Shown here piece after piece: positions 9,287-17,047 of a stretch of 64,000 nucleotides of DNA. The stretch's first letter is position 1; the number at the start of each line of letters is the position of its first letter. The DNA lies in the NCBI GenBank assembly GCA_018262095.1, contig JAGTRW010000001.1, positions 62,001-126,000 of the forward strand, given 5' to 3'. The translations under genes and the position numbers were made by a program. The notes below the pieces were generated by a model. The model was given only the letters and a program-made list of their open reading frames with translations, did not search any database and had not been told where the DNA came from. This DNA comes from Pseudomonadota bacterium (lineage in GTDB: Bacteria > Pseudomonadota > Gammaproteobacteria > Burkholderiales > Rhodocyclaceae).

Positions 9287-9823
9287 TTAGTCCAGCGTCT
9301 CGATGGTGAAGTTGTGGTTGGTATAGATGCACAGGTCGCCGGCGATCTCGAGCGACTTGCGGATCACCTCGGCCGGATCGAGTTCGCTGTTCTCGATCAG
9401 CGCGCGCGCCGCCGACTGGGCAAAAGCGCCGCCCGAACCGATGGCGACGATGCCGTATTCGGGCTCGAGCACGTCGCCGTTGCCGGTGATCACCAGCGAA
9501 TTGTCCTGATCGGCGACCGCCAGCATCGCCTCGAGCCGGCGTAGCGCGCGGTCGCTGCGCCAGTCCTTGGCCAGTTCGACCGCCGAGCGCAACAGGTTGC
9601 CCTGATGCTTGTCGAGTTTGGCTTCGAAGCGCTCGAACAGCGTGAAAGCGTCGGCGGTGCCGCCGGCGAAGCCGGCGAGAATGCGGTTCTGATAAATTCG
9701 CCTGACCTTGCGCGCACTGGCCTTGATCACGATATTGCCGAGCGTGACCTGGCCGTCGCCGCCCATCGCCACGCGCTGGCCGCGTCGCACCGAGAGAATG
9801 GTGGTGCCGTGGTATTGCTCCAT
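9287..9823 (-). CDS. hslV: HslV, peptidase subunit of the HslUV protease
   Basis: 178 residues, the family length. HslV is an N-terminal-threonine peptidase of the proteasome type. The precursor begins [14 protein letters not shown]; removal of the first six residues would expose Thr7, matching TTIVSVRR in characterised enzymes. Further family motifs are [11 protein letters not shown] and the [14 protein letters not shown] stretch. A STAS-like gene ends 9 bases upstream in the same orientation, so the two are probably cotranscribed. The expected downstream partner hslU is displaced by 1.8 kb. Confidence 0.97.
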   Translation of the reverse strand: MEQYHGTTILSVRRGQRVAMGGDGQVTLGNIVIKASARKVRRIYQNRILAGFAGGTADAFTLFERFEAKLDKHQGNLLRSAVELAKDWRSDRALRRLEAMLAVADQDNSLVITGNGDVLEPEYGIVAIGSGGAFAQSAARALIENSELDPAEVIRKSLEIAGDLCIYTNHNFTIETLD

Positions 9824-9832
9824 GAGTCGGTC

Positions 9833-11014
9833 CTAATATTTCGCCGGAATGATCGTCGCGACCGCTTTGAGGCCGACGATGCCGAACAGTTCGGCGACGA
9901 GATGATTGGGATGATGAAAAACGATCTGCTTGCCAGTCCGCCGGATCGTCGTCAGCACATTGAGCAGCGCACCGGCGCTGATGAAATCGATTCGCCTCAG
10001 CGCCGCGCAATCGACGACGACCGGGTCGTGCAGTTCGGCAAACGACGGCAGGTCGCCGAAACGCGACGATTTGATCTCGCCGCGCAAGGCATAGGTATCG
10101 ACCGCGGCGGCGACGACTCGCGCGACCGGCGCCGGCTCGGGGGCGGCGACCCGAGCCGCCTCCCAGGACGGCGGCGAAACCTCGAAAGTCACCGCATAGT
10201 TGATCGCCACTTCCTCGAACGATTCATATTGCCCGCGCAGTTGGTAGACTTCGAGCAGCAGCAGCCAGCACGCCTGGTCCTCGGCGCGGCCGGTCTCGAC
10301 GCACGCCTCAAGCAGCGTCGCCAAGGTGTCGCGGCCCAGGATATCGAGTTCGTGGCGCGCCTTTCTCGACTGCTGCAACAGCGCGAGCAAGCGCGCGCAA
10401 CCCGCCGCATCAAGACGTGAGAGCGTCGACAGATCGAGGCGTAGCCGGCGGTTCTTGTCGAGCGATTGCACAATTGCCGCGAATGCCGCGTCGTTGCCAG
10501 CGCACAAATCGCCGGTAAAGCGCAGGCTGCCGACCGCGACTTCAGCCGACGTCGACGGATGCTGATCGCGCCAGCCGGGCGGCGACTTCTCGAACGATCG
10601 CGCGTAATCGATCCCCAGTGCTTCAAAAGGCGCGCGGGTACCGGAGAACTGGTAGACGTCGAAAAGCATCAGCCATAGTCGTTCGCCCACGCCGCTGCGA
10701 TGAATCCGTACCGCATTTTCAAGAACGGCGCGAACCGCGTCGTCCTGCGCATTGGCAAAAAGGATCGCGGCTTCCTCGGCCTGAGCGTCGACCGGATCGA
10801 TCTCGCCTTCGATCTGAAAGTCAGGCGCACTCTCGCTGAAAACAAAATCGGAGAACTCGGGTGTGACTCGATCGTCCTTGGCCGGCTCGGGCGGCAAGCT
10901 CACGGCGCCCGGCCGCGAGTCCTCACCGGCGTCAGAGCTCTTCGCCGAACGCGGCACGGCAGCAGGTCTGGCGACCATCTTTTCCGGCGGTTTTTTGAAG
11001 AAGGAGAAAACCAT
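9833..11014 (-). CDS. STAS-like protein with internal duplication
   Basis: 393 residues. The N-terminal ~60 residues are low complexity and probably disordered. After that the protein consists of two related halves: a segment rich in W/L/Y (WLMLFDVYQFSG, then ALGIDYARSFEKSPPGW, about residues 115-150) recurs as WLLLLEVYQLRG and VAINYAVTFEVSPPSW about 125 residues later. Each is followed by a STAS-like beta-alpha domain; the last one (VVVDCAALRRIDFISAGALLNVL) has the typical STAS strand-loop-helix with a conserved Ser. STAS domains act as anti-anti-sigma factors or small-molecule sensors. It sits 9 bases upstream of hslV and is probably cotranscribed with it. Specific role unknown. Confidence 0.75.
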   Translation of the reverse strand: MVFSFFKKPPEKMVARPAAVPRSAKSSDAGEDSRPGAVSLPPEPAKDDRVTPEFSDFVFSESAPDFQIEGEIDPVDAQAEEAAILFANAQDDAVRAVLENAVRIHRSGVGERLWLMLFDVYQFSGTRAPFEALGIDYARSFEKSPPGWRDQHPSTSAEVAVGSLRFTGDLCAGNDAAFAAIVQSLDKNRRLRLDLSTLSRLDAAGCARLLALLQQSRKARHELDILGRDTLATLLEACVETGRAEDQACWLLLLEVYQLRGQYESFEEVAINYAVTFEVSPPSWEAARVAAPEPAPVARVVAAAVDTYALRGEIKSSRFGDLPSFAELHDPVVVDCAALRRIDFISAGALLNVLTTIRRTGKQIVFHHPNHLVAELFGIVGLKAVATIIPAKY

Positions 11015-11092
11015 GCTTGGCTGGATCGATCAGAATCGGTTGGCGCAGGAAGCCCTTTTAACACATCGGCCTGCGCACTGCAATTTCAGACC

Positions 11093-12091
11093 CTATTTTT
11101 TTCCATTCGGCATATCTGCCGCGCAAAGACATCGCGTCAGCCCTTGCTCGATGATTTCGCGCGGCAGATCGCTGCCGATGAAGACCATGACGCTGTGGCG
11201 CGGCTCATCGTCGTGCCACGGCACACCAGCGCTGCTGCCCATCAGCTCATGCACGCCCTGGATGATGACCCGGCGCGGCAGTTGATCGACCGCCAGAACG
11301 CCCTTGTAGCGCAGCAGATCGACGCCGAACAGACGGACCACGTCGGCCAGGAAATCCTGCAGACGCTGACCGTCGAAATCGCGCTGCGCGCGAAAAACGA
11401 AGGACTGGATGCGATCGTCGTGATGATGATGGCCACCCGCCAGGAAAGCAGGGTCGATGGTGAGCGTCGCGTCGAGCTGGAAGCCGCGAATGTCGAGGAT
11501 TTCGGCAAGCGGTGTTTGCCCGAAGGGCGCGGCCCCGATCGGCGCACGCGGGTTGATCCGCTTGAGCCGCTGCGACAGCGCCTCGATCTGAACCGCATCG
11601 ACGAGATCGGTTTTGGCGAGCAGCAGACGGTCGGCGAAACCGACCTGGCGCTGCGCCACCTCGTGCGCATCGAGTTGGCGCATGGCATGCACGGCGTCGA
11701 CGAGCGTGATCACCGCGTCGAGCCGATAGCGCGCCGCGATGCTCGCATCGAGAAAGAAGGTCTGCGCGACGGGTCCCGGGTCGGCCAGTCCGGTCGTTTC
11801 GATCAGCACCCGGTCAAACGCCAGCGTGCCCGCAGCGCGCTGCTCGGCAAGCTCGCCGAGGATACGGATCAGGTCGCCACGCACCGTGCAGCAGATGCAG
11901 CCGTTGTTCATCTCGACGATCTCATCGTCGCCTGAGCGCAGCAGCTCGTTGTCGATACCGACTTCGCCGAATTCGTTCTCGATCACCGCGATCTTCTCGC
12001 CGTGGCGCTCGCCGAGAATGCGGTTAAGCAGCGTCGTCTTGCCGGCGCCGAGAAAGCCGGTGAGCAAGGTCACCGGAATCGGCACGTTCAT
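11093..12091 (-). CDS. COG0523/CobW-family GTPase, probable zinc chaperone
   Basis: 332 residues. G3E P-loop GTPase: Walker A GFLGAGKTT (about residues 12-20), the metal-binding motif GCICC (about 65-69), ETTGLADP, and guanine-specificity TKTD. A His run (HHHHDD, about residue 210) separates the GTPase domain from the CobW C-terminal domain. Such proteins (ZigA/YeiR/ZNG1 group) load zinc onto client proteins under zinc limitation. ATG 12091 was chosen because it overlaps the stop of the upstream Fur-family gene (ATGA); an ATG 6 codons upstream is inside that gene. Co-operonic with a Zur-like repressor, which supports zinc over cobalamin. Confidence 0.88.
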   Translation of the reverse strand: MNVPIPVTLLTGFLGAGKTTLLNRILGERHGEKIAVIENEFGEVGIDNELLRSGDDEIVEMNNGCICCTVRGDLIRILGELAEQRAAGTLAFDRVLIETTGLADPGPVAQTFFLDASIAARYRLDAVITLVDAVHAMRQLDAHEVAQRQVGFADRLLLAKTDLVDAVQIEALSQRLKRINPRAPIGAAPFGQTPLAEILDIRGFQLDATLTIDPAFLAGGHHHHDDRIQSFVFRAQRDFDGQRLQDFLADVVRLFGVDLLRYKGVLAVDQLPRRVIIQGVHELMGSSAGVPWHDDEPRHSVMVFIGSDLPREIIEQGLTRCLCAADMPNGKK

Positions 12092-12531
12092 GGCTTGCTC
12101 GCCGAACAATCGGCGCAGCGTCCGCGCAGATCGAAATCGAGTCGCAGGAGCTCAAAGCCGGTCGGCAGAATCGGCGCGGCCGGTGGCGCGGCGTCGAGGC
12201 AGAACACCCGGCCGCAATATTCGCAGCGAAAATGGATATGCGTCGTGTGCTCGCCGGCGGCGGCGGCCGAGAAGCGGAAGACACGGTGGGCGTCCGAATT
12301 CTTGTGCGCCAGTGCGCTATCGACGAGCCAGTCGAGCACACGGTAAAGCGTCACCCGGTCGATCGCCGGCGCGCCCAGCGCCGCCTCGATCTCGTTGTGT
12401 GTCAGCGCCGTCGGCGCGCTGCGCAGCAATTGCAGCACGCGAATTCGCGCCGGCGTCGCGCGCGCGCCGGTACAGCGGATGTGCGCGGCAACGTGATCGT
12501 CGCTGGGTGCAGAGGGAAGGGAAGAAGGCAA
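12088..12531 (-). CDS. zur: Fur-family regulator, probably Zur
   Basis: 147 residues. Winged-helix N-terminal half (ARIRVLQLLRSAPTALTHNEIE; helix with DRVTLYRVLDWLVD) and C-terminal dimerisation half with HIHFRCEYCGRVFCLD and GRCADC, i.e. two CxxC pairs for a structural zinc, as in Zur and Fur. Translational coupling to a COG0523 zinc-chaperone gene and a short palindrome upstream (12585-12599) favour Zur over Fur. Identity as Zur is inference; iron or peroxide sensing is less likely from context. Confidence 0.82.
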   Translation of the reverse strand: MPSSLPSAPSDDHVAAHIRCTGARATPARIRVLQLLRSAPTALTHNEIEAALGAPAIDRVTLYRVLDWLVDSALAHKNSDAHRVFRFSAAAAGEHTTHIHFRCEYCGRVFCLDAAPPAAPILPTGFELLRLDFDLRGRCADCSASKP

Positions 12532-12584
12532 GGAATCCGGCCGCCAGAGGGTGAATGGTAATTAGACCATAGCGGCAGACCAGA

Positions 12585-12599
12585 TGCAACATTGTTGCA
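12585..12599. promoter_or_regulatory. Candidate Zur operator
   Basis: Perfect inverted repeat TGCAAC-ATT-GTTGCA (6-3-6) in the gap between the divergent zur and msrB genes, 54 bases upstream of the zur start. Its position suits autoregulation of the zur-COG0523 operon. That it binds Zur is inferred from context only. Confidence 0.45.
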
Positions 12600-12693
12600 A
12601 TAGAGCGGTCGCTCGGATCGCCGCGGAACTGTTGCGCTGCAGGGCTGCCTGACTGCTGCCACCTCGAGTCCACCGACCAACCCAGGAGAAACC

Positions 12694-13113
12694 ATGGATC
12701 GCCAATCGCCCAAGGCAAAGGAAGACTGGTCGGCGTTGCTGCCGCCGGCCACTTATCGCGTTCTCTTCGACGAAGGAACCGAAGCCGCGGGAAGCAGCCC
12801 GCTCAACGACGAGCAGCGCGACGGGACCTTCGTCTGCACCGCCTGCCGGCAGCCGCTCTTCGACAGCGCGATGAAATACGACAGCGGCAGCGGCTGGCCG
12901 AGCTTCTGGCAGCCGCTGCCCGGAGCCATCGATACCAAGACCGACTTCAAGCTCTACTATCCGCGCACCGAGTATCACTGCGCGCGCTGCGGCGGTCACC
13001 AGGGACACGTCTTCGCCGACGGCCCGCCGCCGACCGGCCAGCGCTACTGCAACAACGGCGTGTCGCTGCAATTCGTCGCCCGCGACGAAGCGCTGCCGCC
13101 GCTACGCGGCTGA
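12694..13113 (+). CDS. msrB: Peptide-methionine (R)-S-oxide reductase MsrB
   Basis: 139 residues. Reduces methionine-R-sulfoxide in oxidised proteins. Zinc-binding pairs C48/C51 and C96/C99 are present, as are the substrate-site motif SGSGWPSFW (about 64-72), HCARCGGHQGHVFADG, and catalytic Cys119 in RYCNNGVSL. The commoner resolving-cysteine position in the N-terminal half is replaced, as in many single-Cys-active MsrBs. ATG 12694 follows AGGAGAAACC. It is divergent from zur, with a possible shared control region. Confidence 0.95.
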   Translation: MDRQSPKAKEDWSALLPPATYRVLFDEGTEAAGSSPLNDEQRDGTFVCTACRQPLFDSAMKYDSGSGWPSFWQPLPGAIDTKTDFKLYYPRTEYHCARCGGHQGHVFADGPPPTGQRYCNNGVSLQFVARDEALPPLRG

Positions 13114-13124
13114 CCCGGCCCGCC

Positions 13125-14036
13125 TCATTTCTTCCTTTTGGCGCGCGGATGCGACGCGTCGTAGACCTTGGCCAGATGCTGGAAATCGAGGTGGGTATAG
13201 ACCTGCGTCGAAGCGATGCTGGCGTGGCCGAGCATCTCCTGCACCGCGCGCAGGTCGCCAGACGACTGCAGCACGTGCGAGGCGAACGAGTGGCGCAGCA
13301 TGTGCGGGTGCACGCTGGTCGGCAAACCTTGCGCCAACGCGCGCCGCTTGAGCCGTTGCTCGATCACGCGCGGGTTGATGCGGCGTCCTCGGCTGCCGAC
13401 GAACAGCGCGCTCTCTTCGATCGCCGCCAGCTCGACACGGCGCAGCGCCCAGGCGGCGACCGCGGCACGCGCCTGGCTGCCGACCGGGACCAGACGCAGC
13501 TTGCTGCGCTTGCCGAGCACGCGGACCTCGCCGGCGACGAGGTCGGCCAGGCAGTCGACGTCGAGCGCGGCGAGCTCGGCGAGGCGCAATCCAGACGAGT
13601 AAAAGAGTTCGAACATTGCCTGATCGCGAACGTCGATGAGTTCGTCGCTCGAACAGTCGAGCAGGCGGTTCGCTTCGTCGGGCGACAACACCTTGGGCAA
13701 GGCCTTCGGGCTTTTTGGCGCGCGCACGCCGTCGGCCGGATTGTGCTGCGTGTCGCCGCGCCGGCCGAGCCAGCGGTAATAGCCGCGCCAGGCCGACAGC
13801 ATGCGCGCCAGCGAGCGGCCGCCGAGCCCGCGCGCGTGCAACTGGGCGATGAAACGGCGAATGTGATGCGACTCGATGGTCGCCAACGTCAATGAGCCGG
13901 GCTGAACAGACAACTCGGCGACCGACTCGGCGAGCACGCGCAGGTCGCGCCGGTAATTGCTGACCGTATGCGGCGACTGCCGCCGCTGCTGCGCCAGTTC
14001 GTCGAGGTAGTTATCGACCGAAGCGCTGGAGAGCAT
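13125..14036 (-). CDS. xerC: XerC site-specific tyrosine recombinase
   Basis: 303 residues, normal for XerC. It resolves chromosome dimers at dif together with XerD. The SAM-like N-terminal DNA-binding domain (about residues 1-90) precedes a catalytic domain with Arg in SSGLRLAEL, the HxxR motif in HMLRHSFASH, a second His in LGHASI and the nucleophile Tyr in TQVYTH. ATG 14036 is chosen; the frame stays open 57 codons upstream, but that extension translates an intergenic repeat and is not family-like. The order dapF-DUF484-xerC is conserved in proteobacteria. Confidence 0.95.
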   Translation of the reverse strand: MLSSASVDNYLDELAQQRRQSPHTVSNYRRDLRVLAESVAELSVQPGSLTLATIESHHIRRFIAQLHARGLGGRSLARMLSAWRGYYRWLGRRGDTQHNPADGVRAPKSPKALPKVLSPDEANRLLDCSSDELIDVRDQAMFELFYSSGLRLAELAALDVDCLADLVAGEVRVLGKRSKLRLVPVGSQARAAVAAWALRRVELAAIEESALFVGSRGRRINPRVIEQRLKRRALAQGLPTSVHPHMLRHSFASHVLQSSGDLRAVQEMLGHASIASTQVYTHLDFQHLAKVYDASHPRAKRKK

Positions 14037-14060
14037 GCGATTCCGCCTCGCAGACAGGGT

Positions 14061-14179
14061 TAACCACGGCGAGCACAGCGAACACTGCGGAACACCTTGA
14101 AAAGTACCGACGATACCCCCAATGAGAACCCCATTTGGAAGCGAGGCTCTCCGCTGTGCCCGCCGTGTCGCCGTGGTTT
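14061..14179. repeat. Intergenic palindrome with 9-nt-periodic arms (copy A)
   Basis: The left arm starts TTAACCACGGCG and continues in 9-base steps (AGCACAGCG, AACACTGCG). The right arm ends CGCCGTGGTTT after CGCTGTGCC and CGCCGTGTC. The outer 10 bases (14062-14071 and 14169-14178) are perfectly complementary. The centre is unrelated sequence. Its translation produces the spurious N-terminal extension of the xerC frame. Related copies occur at 44100-44175 and 53321-53450. Confidence 0.75.
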
Positions 14180-14213
14180 GAATTCCGGTTGGCCATTGCC
14201 GCGCCAAGAAAGC

Positions 14214-14867
14214 TCAACGCAGCACGCGCGCCAGCGCGGCCGACGCCATTTCGCCCAGGCGCTCGAGGTAGAGCGTTCCCATTCCGGAGTAGAAGCGCTG
14301 CGGCTCTTCGCTGCCGAGCGCGATCATGCCGATGGTGCCGCCACCGTTGCGCATCGCGATCAGCGCCTGCGAGCGCACGTGCTTGGCCGCATCGCCGAAC
14401 CACGACGAGGTCTCGAAGCCCGAAGTCGAACCGCAGTAGGGCTGAACCAGCGACTCGGCAAACTCCTGCAGCGTTTCGCTGACGTCGGCGAATTCGGGCA
14501 GTTCTTCGGCGTTTTCCGGCCGATCCCAGAGACGAACCGCGACATGCGGAATCGCGAAATCGTCGCGCAGATGCAGATTGAGCGTATGCAGCACCGACTG
14601 GAAGCTCGCCGCGGCGATCATCGCGACGCCAATCCGGTGCATCTTTTCGCCGATGGTGTCGTTTTCCTCGCCGAATTCGAGCAACTCGCCCATCTTGTCT
14701 TCGAGTTGCCGGTTCTTGTCGCGCAGGCTGACCATCTGGCGCTCGGTAATCGAGATCGTTCGTCCGCCGTGCGGGTGCGGAATCACCAGACCCGACATCA
14801 GCTCGGCGTGTTCCTCGAAGAACTGCGGATTGTCCTGCAGGTACTGGGCGACGTCTTCTGATCTCAT
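14214..14867 (-). CDS. DUF484 family protein
   Basis: 217 residues, full length for DUF484 (YigA-like). The N-terminal signature is [19 protein letters not shown] with [17 protein letters not shown], followed by a helical coil and a GAF-like C-terminal domain ([21 protein letters not shown]). Function is unknown; the gene lies invariably between dapF and xerC in many proteobacteria. Its start overlaps the dapF stop by ATGA. Confidence 0.9.
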   Translation of the reverse strand: MRSEDVAQYLQDNPQFFEEHAELMSGLVIPHPHGGRTISITERQMVSLRDKNRQLEDKMGELLEFGEENDTIGEKMHRIGVAMIAAASFQSVLHTLNLHLRDDFAIPHVAVRLWDRPENAEELPEFADVSETLQEFAESLVQPYCGSTSGFETSSWFGDAAKHVRSQALIAMRNGGGTIGMIALGSEEPQRFYSGMGTLYLERLGEMASAALARVLR

Positions 14868-15694
14868 AGTTCAATTTCTCCGGTAAATACGGTGACCGCC
14901 GGGCCGCTCATCAGCACCGGCGTGCCCTGGCCGCCCCAGGCGATAGACAGTTCGCCGCCGCGCGTCGTCACGCGTACCGGCGAATCGAGCAGGCCGCGCG
15001 CGATGCCGGCGGCGACGGCGGCGCAGGCGCCGGTGCCGCAGGCCAGCGTCTCGCCGGCGCCGCGCTCATAGACGCGTAGCGCGATCGCCTGGCGATTCAA
15101 GATCTGCATGAAGCCAGCATTGACGCGCTGCGGGAAGCGCTGATGCGATTCGATCAGCGGCCCCTGCAAGGCGACCGGCGCAGCGTCGACGTCGCAGACC
15201 ACTTGTACGGCGTGCGGGTTGCCCATCGAAACCGCGGTGATTTCGATGTCTTCGCTGCCGATGGTAAGCGTCTGCAGCAGGTCGTCGGAGTCGCAGATGA
15301 AAGGAATTTTCGCCGCTTTGAATTGCGGTTCGCCCATGTTGACCGTGACGTTTCCGTCATCCTCGAGACGCGGGCTGATCACGCCGCTCATCGTTTCGAC
15401 GTGGATTTCACGCTTTGCGGTAAGCCCCTGATCGTGCACAAAGCGAACGAAGCAGCGTGCGCCGTTGCCGCACTGCTCGACCTCGCCGCCGTCGGCGTTG
15501 AAAATGCGGTAGCAAAAATCGACGTCGGCGCGATTCGCCTTTTCAACCAGCAGGATCTGGTCGCAACCGACACCGAAATGACGGTCGCCGAGCAAGCGCA
15601 ATTGCGCGGGCGTCAGCGCCAGCGACTGGCGAACGCCGTCGAGGACGACGAAGTCGTTGCCCAGTCCGTGCATTTTTGAAAATTTAAGTCGCAT
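14864..15694 (-). CDS. dapF: Diaminopimelate epimerase
   Basis: 276 residues. Converts LL- to meso-diaminopimelate for lysine and peptidoglycan synthesis, using two cysteines and no cofactor. Both are visible: Cys75 in [11 protein letters not shown] and Cys219 in [10 protein letters not shown]. The N-terminus [15 protein letters not shown] is canonical. First gene of a dapF-DUF484-xerC unit. A TATAAT-type -10 on the minus strand (15762-15767) lies 68 bases upstream of the start, next to a 21-bp inverted repeat. Confidence 0.97.
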   Translation of the reverse strand: MRLKFSKMHGLGNDFVVLDGVRQSLALTPAQLRLLGDRHFGVGCDQILLVEKANRADVDFCYRIFNADGGEVEQCGNGARCFVRFVHDQGLTAKREIHVETMSGVISPRLEDDGNVTVNMGEPQFKAAKIPFICDSDDLLQTLTIGSEDIEITAVSMGNPHAVQVVCDVDAAPVALQGPLIESHQRFPQRVNAGFMQILNRQAIALRVYERGAGETLACGTGACAAVAAGIARGLLDSPVRVTTRGGELSIAWGGQGTPVLMSGPAVTVFTGEIEL

Positions 15695-16046
15695 CGATCA
15701 TCCGTCGGCAAATTGAAACCCGAAACGACGAGCGCAGCGCGCTCAGCGTGACGATCCGGCCATTATAAAGAGGTCCATCGCAAAATCGTTGCCTATATCG
15801 CAACGAACGGCGTCGCGTCGCTCTCGCAGCCGGCACTCTGCAGCGTAATCATGCGCGCTCTGCTGCGGCGCAGTGGCGATTGGCGGTGAATGGCCCTACA
15901 ATGCCGCGATTCGAACCCGCCTCACGACGCTGCGCTGCAATCCTGCGCGCGGCTGCAGCGTGCGGCACCGCTTGACCCGACGCCAGCATGACGCTACAGA
16001 CCTCGCCTTTACTTGCCCATTGCACCGCCCCGGCAGGAATCACGCC
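15695..16046. other. Divergent intergenic region dapF / lpxL
   Basis: 352 bases between divergent genes. Contents: a minus-strand TATAAT at 15762-15767, a perfect inverted repeat TCGTTGC-(7)-GCAACGA at 15786-15806 overlapping the expected -35 position for dapF, and an open frame continuing upstream of lpxL that has no family similarity before 16047. Confidence 0.5.
15786..15806. promoter_or_regulatory. 21-bp inverted repeat, candidate operator
   Basis: Perfect 7-7-7 inverted repeat (TCGTTGC, spacer CTATATC, GCAACGA) just upstream of the minus-strand TATAAT at 15762-15767. Position suits a repressor site for dapF; the binding protein is unknown. Confidence 0.35.
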
Positions 16047-16952
16047 GTGTTGAGGCGCGCGCTGAGCCGTGCTGCGGTCGCCGTGTTCTGGCTGCTGCAC
16101 TTTCTGCCGCTGCCGATTCTGGCGCGTCTCGGCGAAGGTCTGGGCGCGCTGTTTTATCGGTTCGGCGCACGGCGCCGCAAAATTGCGCTGCTCAATCTGT
16201 CGCTGTGCTTCCCGGAACTCGACGAGCGGCAGCGCCAAGCGCTGGCGCGCGCCCACTTCCGCATTCTCGGGCGCAGCATTCTTGAACGCAGCATCCTGTG
16301 GTGGGGAAGCCGCGAGCGCTTGTCGCGGCTGATCCGCGTCGACGGCGCACAAAGAATCCATGCTGCCAAGGACGCCGGCCGGCCGGTCATCCTGCTGGCG
16401 CCGCACTTTGTCGGGCTCGACATCGGCGGCATCGGCATCGCGCTGAGCTTCGACGTCGTGAGCATTTATTCAGCGCAGGAAAACCAGGTGTTCGACCGCT
16501 TGCTGCTGCACGGCCGCAAGCGCATCGGCGATCAGTTGCTGCTCTCCCGCCAAGACGGCGCGCGCACCAGCATCAAGGCGATGAAATCCGGCCGCCCGTT
16601 CTACTACCTGCCGGACATGGATTTCGGCCGCCGCGACTCGGTGTTTGCGCCCTTTTTCGGCATCGAGGCGGCGACCATCACCGGACTGTCTCGCCTCGCG
16701 CGCGCCGCGGGCGCCGTGGTGATCCCCTGCATCACGCGCATGCTGCCCGGCGGCCAGGGCTATGTCGTCGAGATCGGTGAACCATGGGACGATTTCCCGA
16801 CCGCCGACGTGCAGGCCGATACGACACGGATGAACGCGTATATCGAAGGCATCGTGCGCACCATGCCAGAGCAGTATTACTGGGTCCATCGCCGCTTCAA
16901 GACGCGGCCCCCAGGCGAAACGCGCCCGTACGAGGCCAAGCGTCGGCGATGA
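16047..16952 (+). CDS. LpxL/HtrB-type lipid A acyltransferase (first copy)
   Basis: 301 residues. Transfers a secondary acyl chain to Kdo-lipid A at the inner membrane. The N-terminal hydrophobic anchor (about residues 8-25) is followed by the acyltransferase motif H-x4-D in APHFVGLDIGG and by GRPFYYLPDMDFG. GTG 16047 is chosen: it follows CAGGAA at 16034-16039 with 7-base spacing, and the upstream frame is not family-like. A second paralogue lies at 30307-31161; together they may add the two secondary acyl chains. Confidence 0.88.
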   Translation: MLRRALSRAAVAVFWLLHFLPLPILARLGEGLGALFYRFGARRRKIALLNLSLCFPELDERQRQALARAHFRILGRSILERSILWWGSRERLSRLIRVDGAQRIHAAKDAGRPVILLAPHFVGLDIGGIGIALSFDVVSIYSAQENQVFDRLLLHGRKRIGDQLLLSRQDGARTSIKAMKSGRPFYYLPDMDFGRRDSVFAPFFGIEAATITGLSRLARAAGAVVIPCITRMLPGGQGYVVEIGEPWDDFPTADVQADTTRMNAYIEGIVRTMPEQYYWVHRRFKTRPPGETRPYEAKRRR

Positions 16953-16973
16953 GCCGGCAAGGGCGGGGTCGGC

Positions 16974-17016
16974 TATACTTGCTCCTTTTACAGACGGGGC
17001 TGGCGCCCGGCCCCGT
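16974..17016 (+). promoter_or_regulatory. Leader of the glycan cluster: -10-like box and hairpin
   Basis: A TATACT box (16974-16979) and then a 7-bp hairpin (ACGGGGC 16994-17000, GCCCCGT 17010-17016) lie upstream of the carbamoyltransferase. No convincing -35 box. Promoter assignment is tentative. Confidence 0.3.
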
Positions 17017-17047
17017 GATGCGACGCAAACCTTGTGAGACGTAAATC

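Noticed and set aside
8796..9290. Hypothetical protein of 164 residues
   Set aside because: Translation of the hairpin-bounded repeat; R/P/S-rich, no ribosome site, open in several frames on both strands.
14037..14207. 57-residue N-terminal extension of XerC
   Set aside because: It is translation of the intergenic palindrome; the family start is at 14036.
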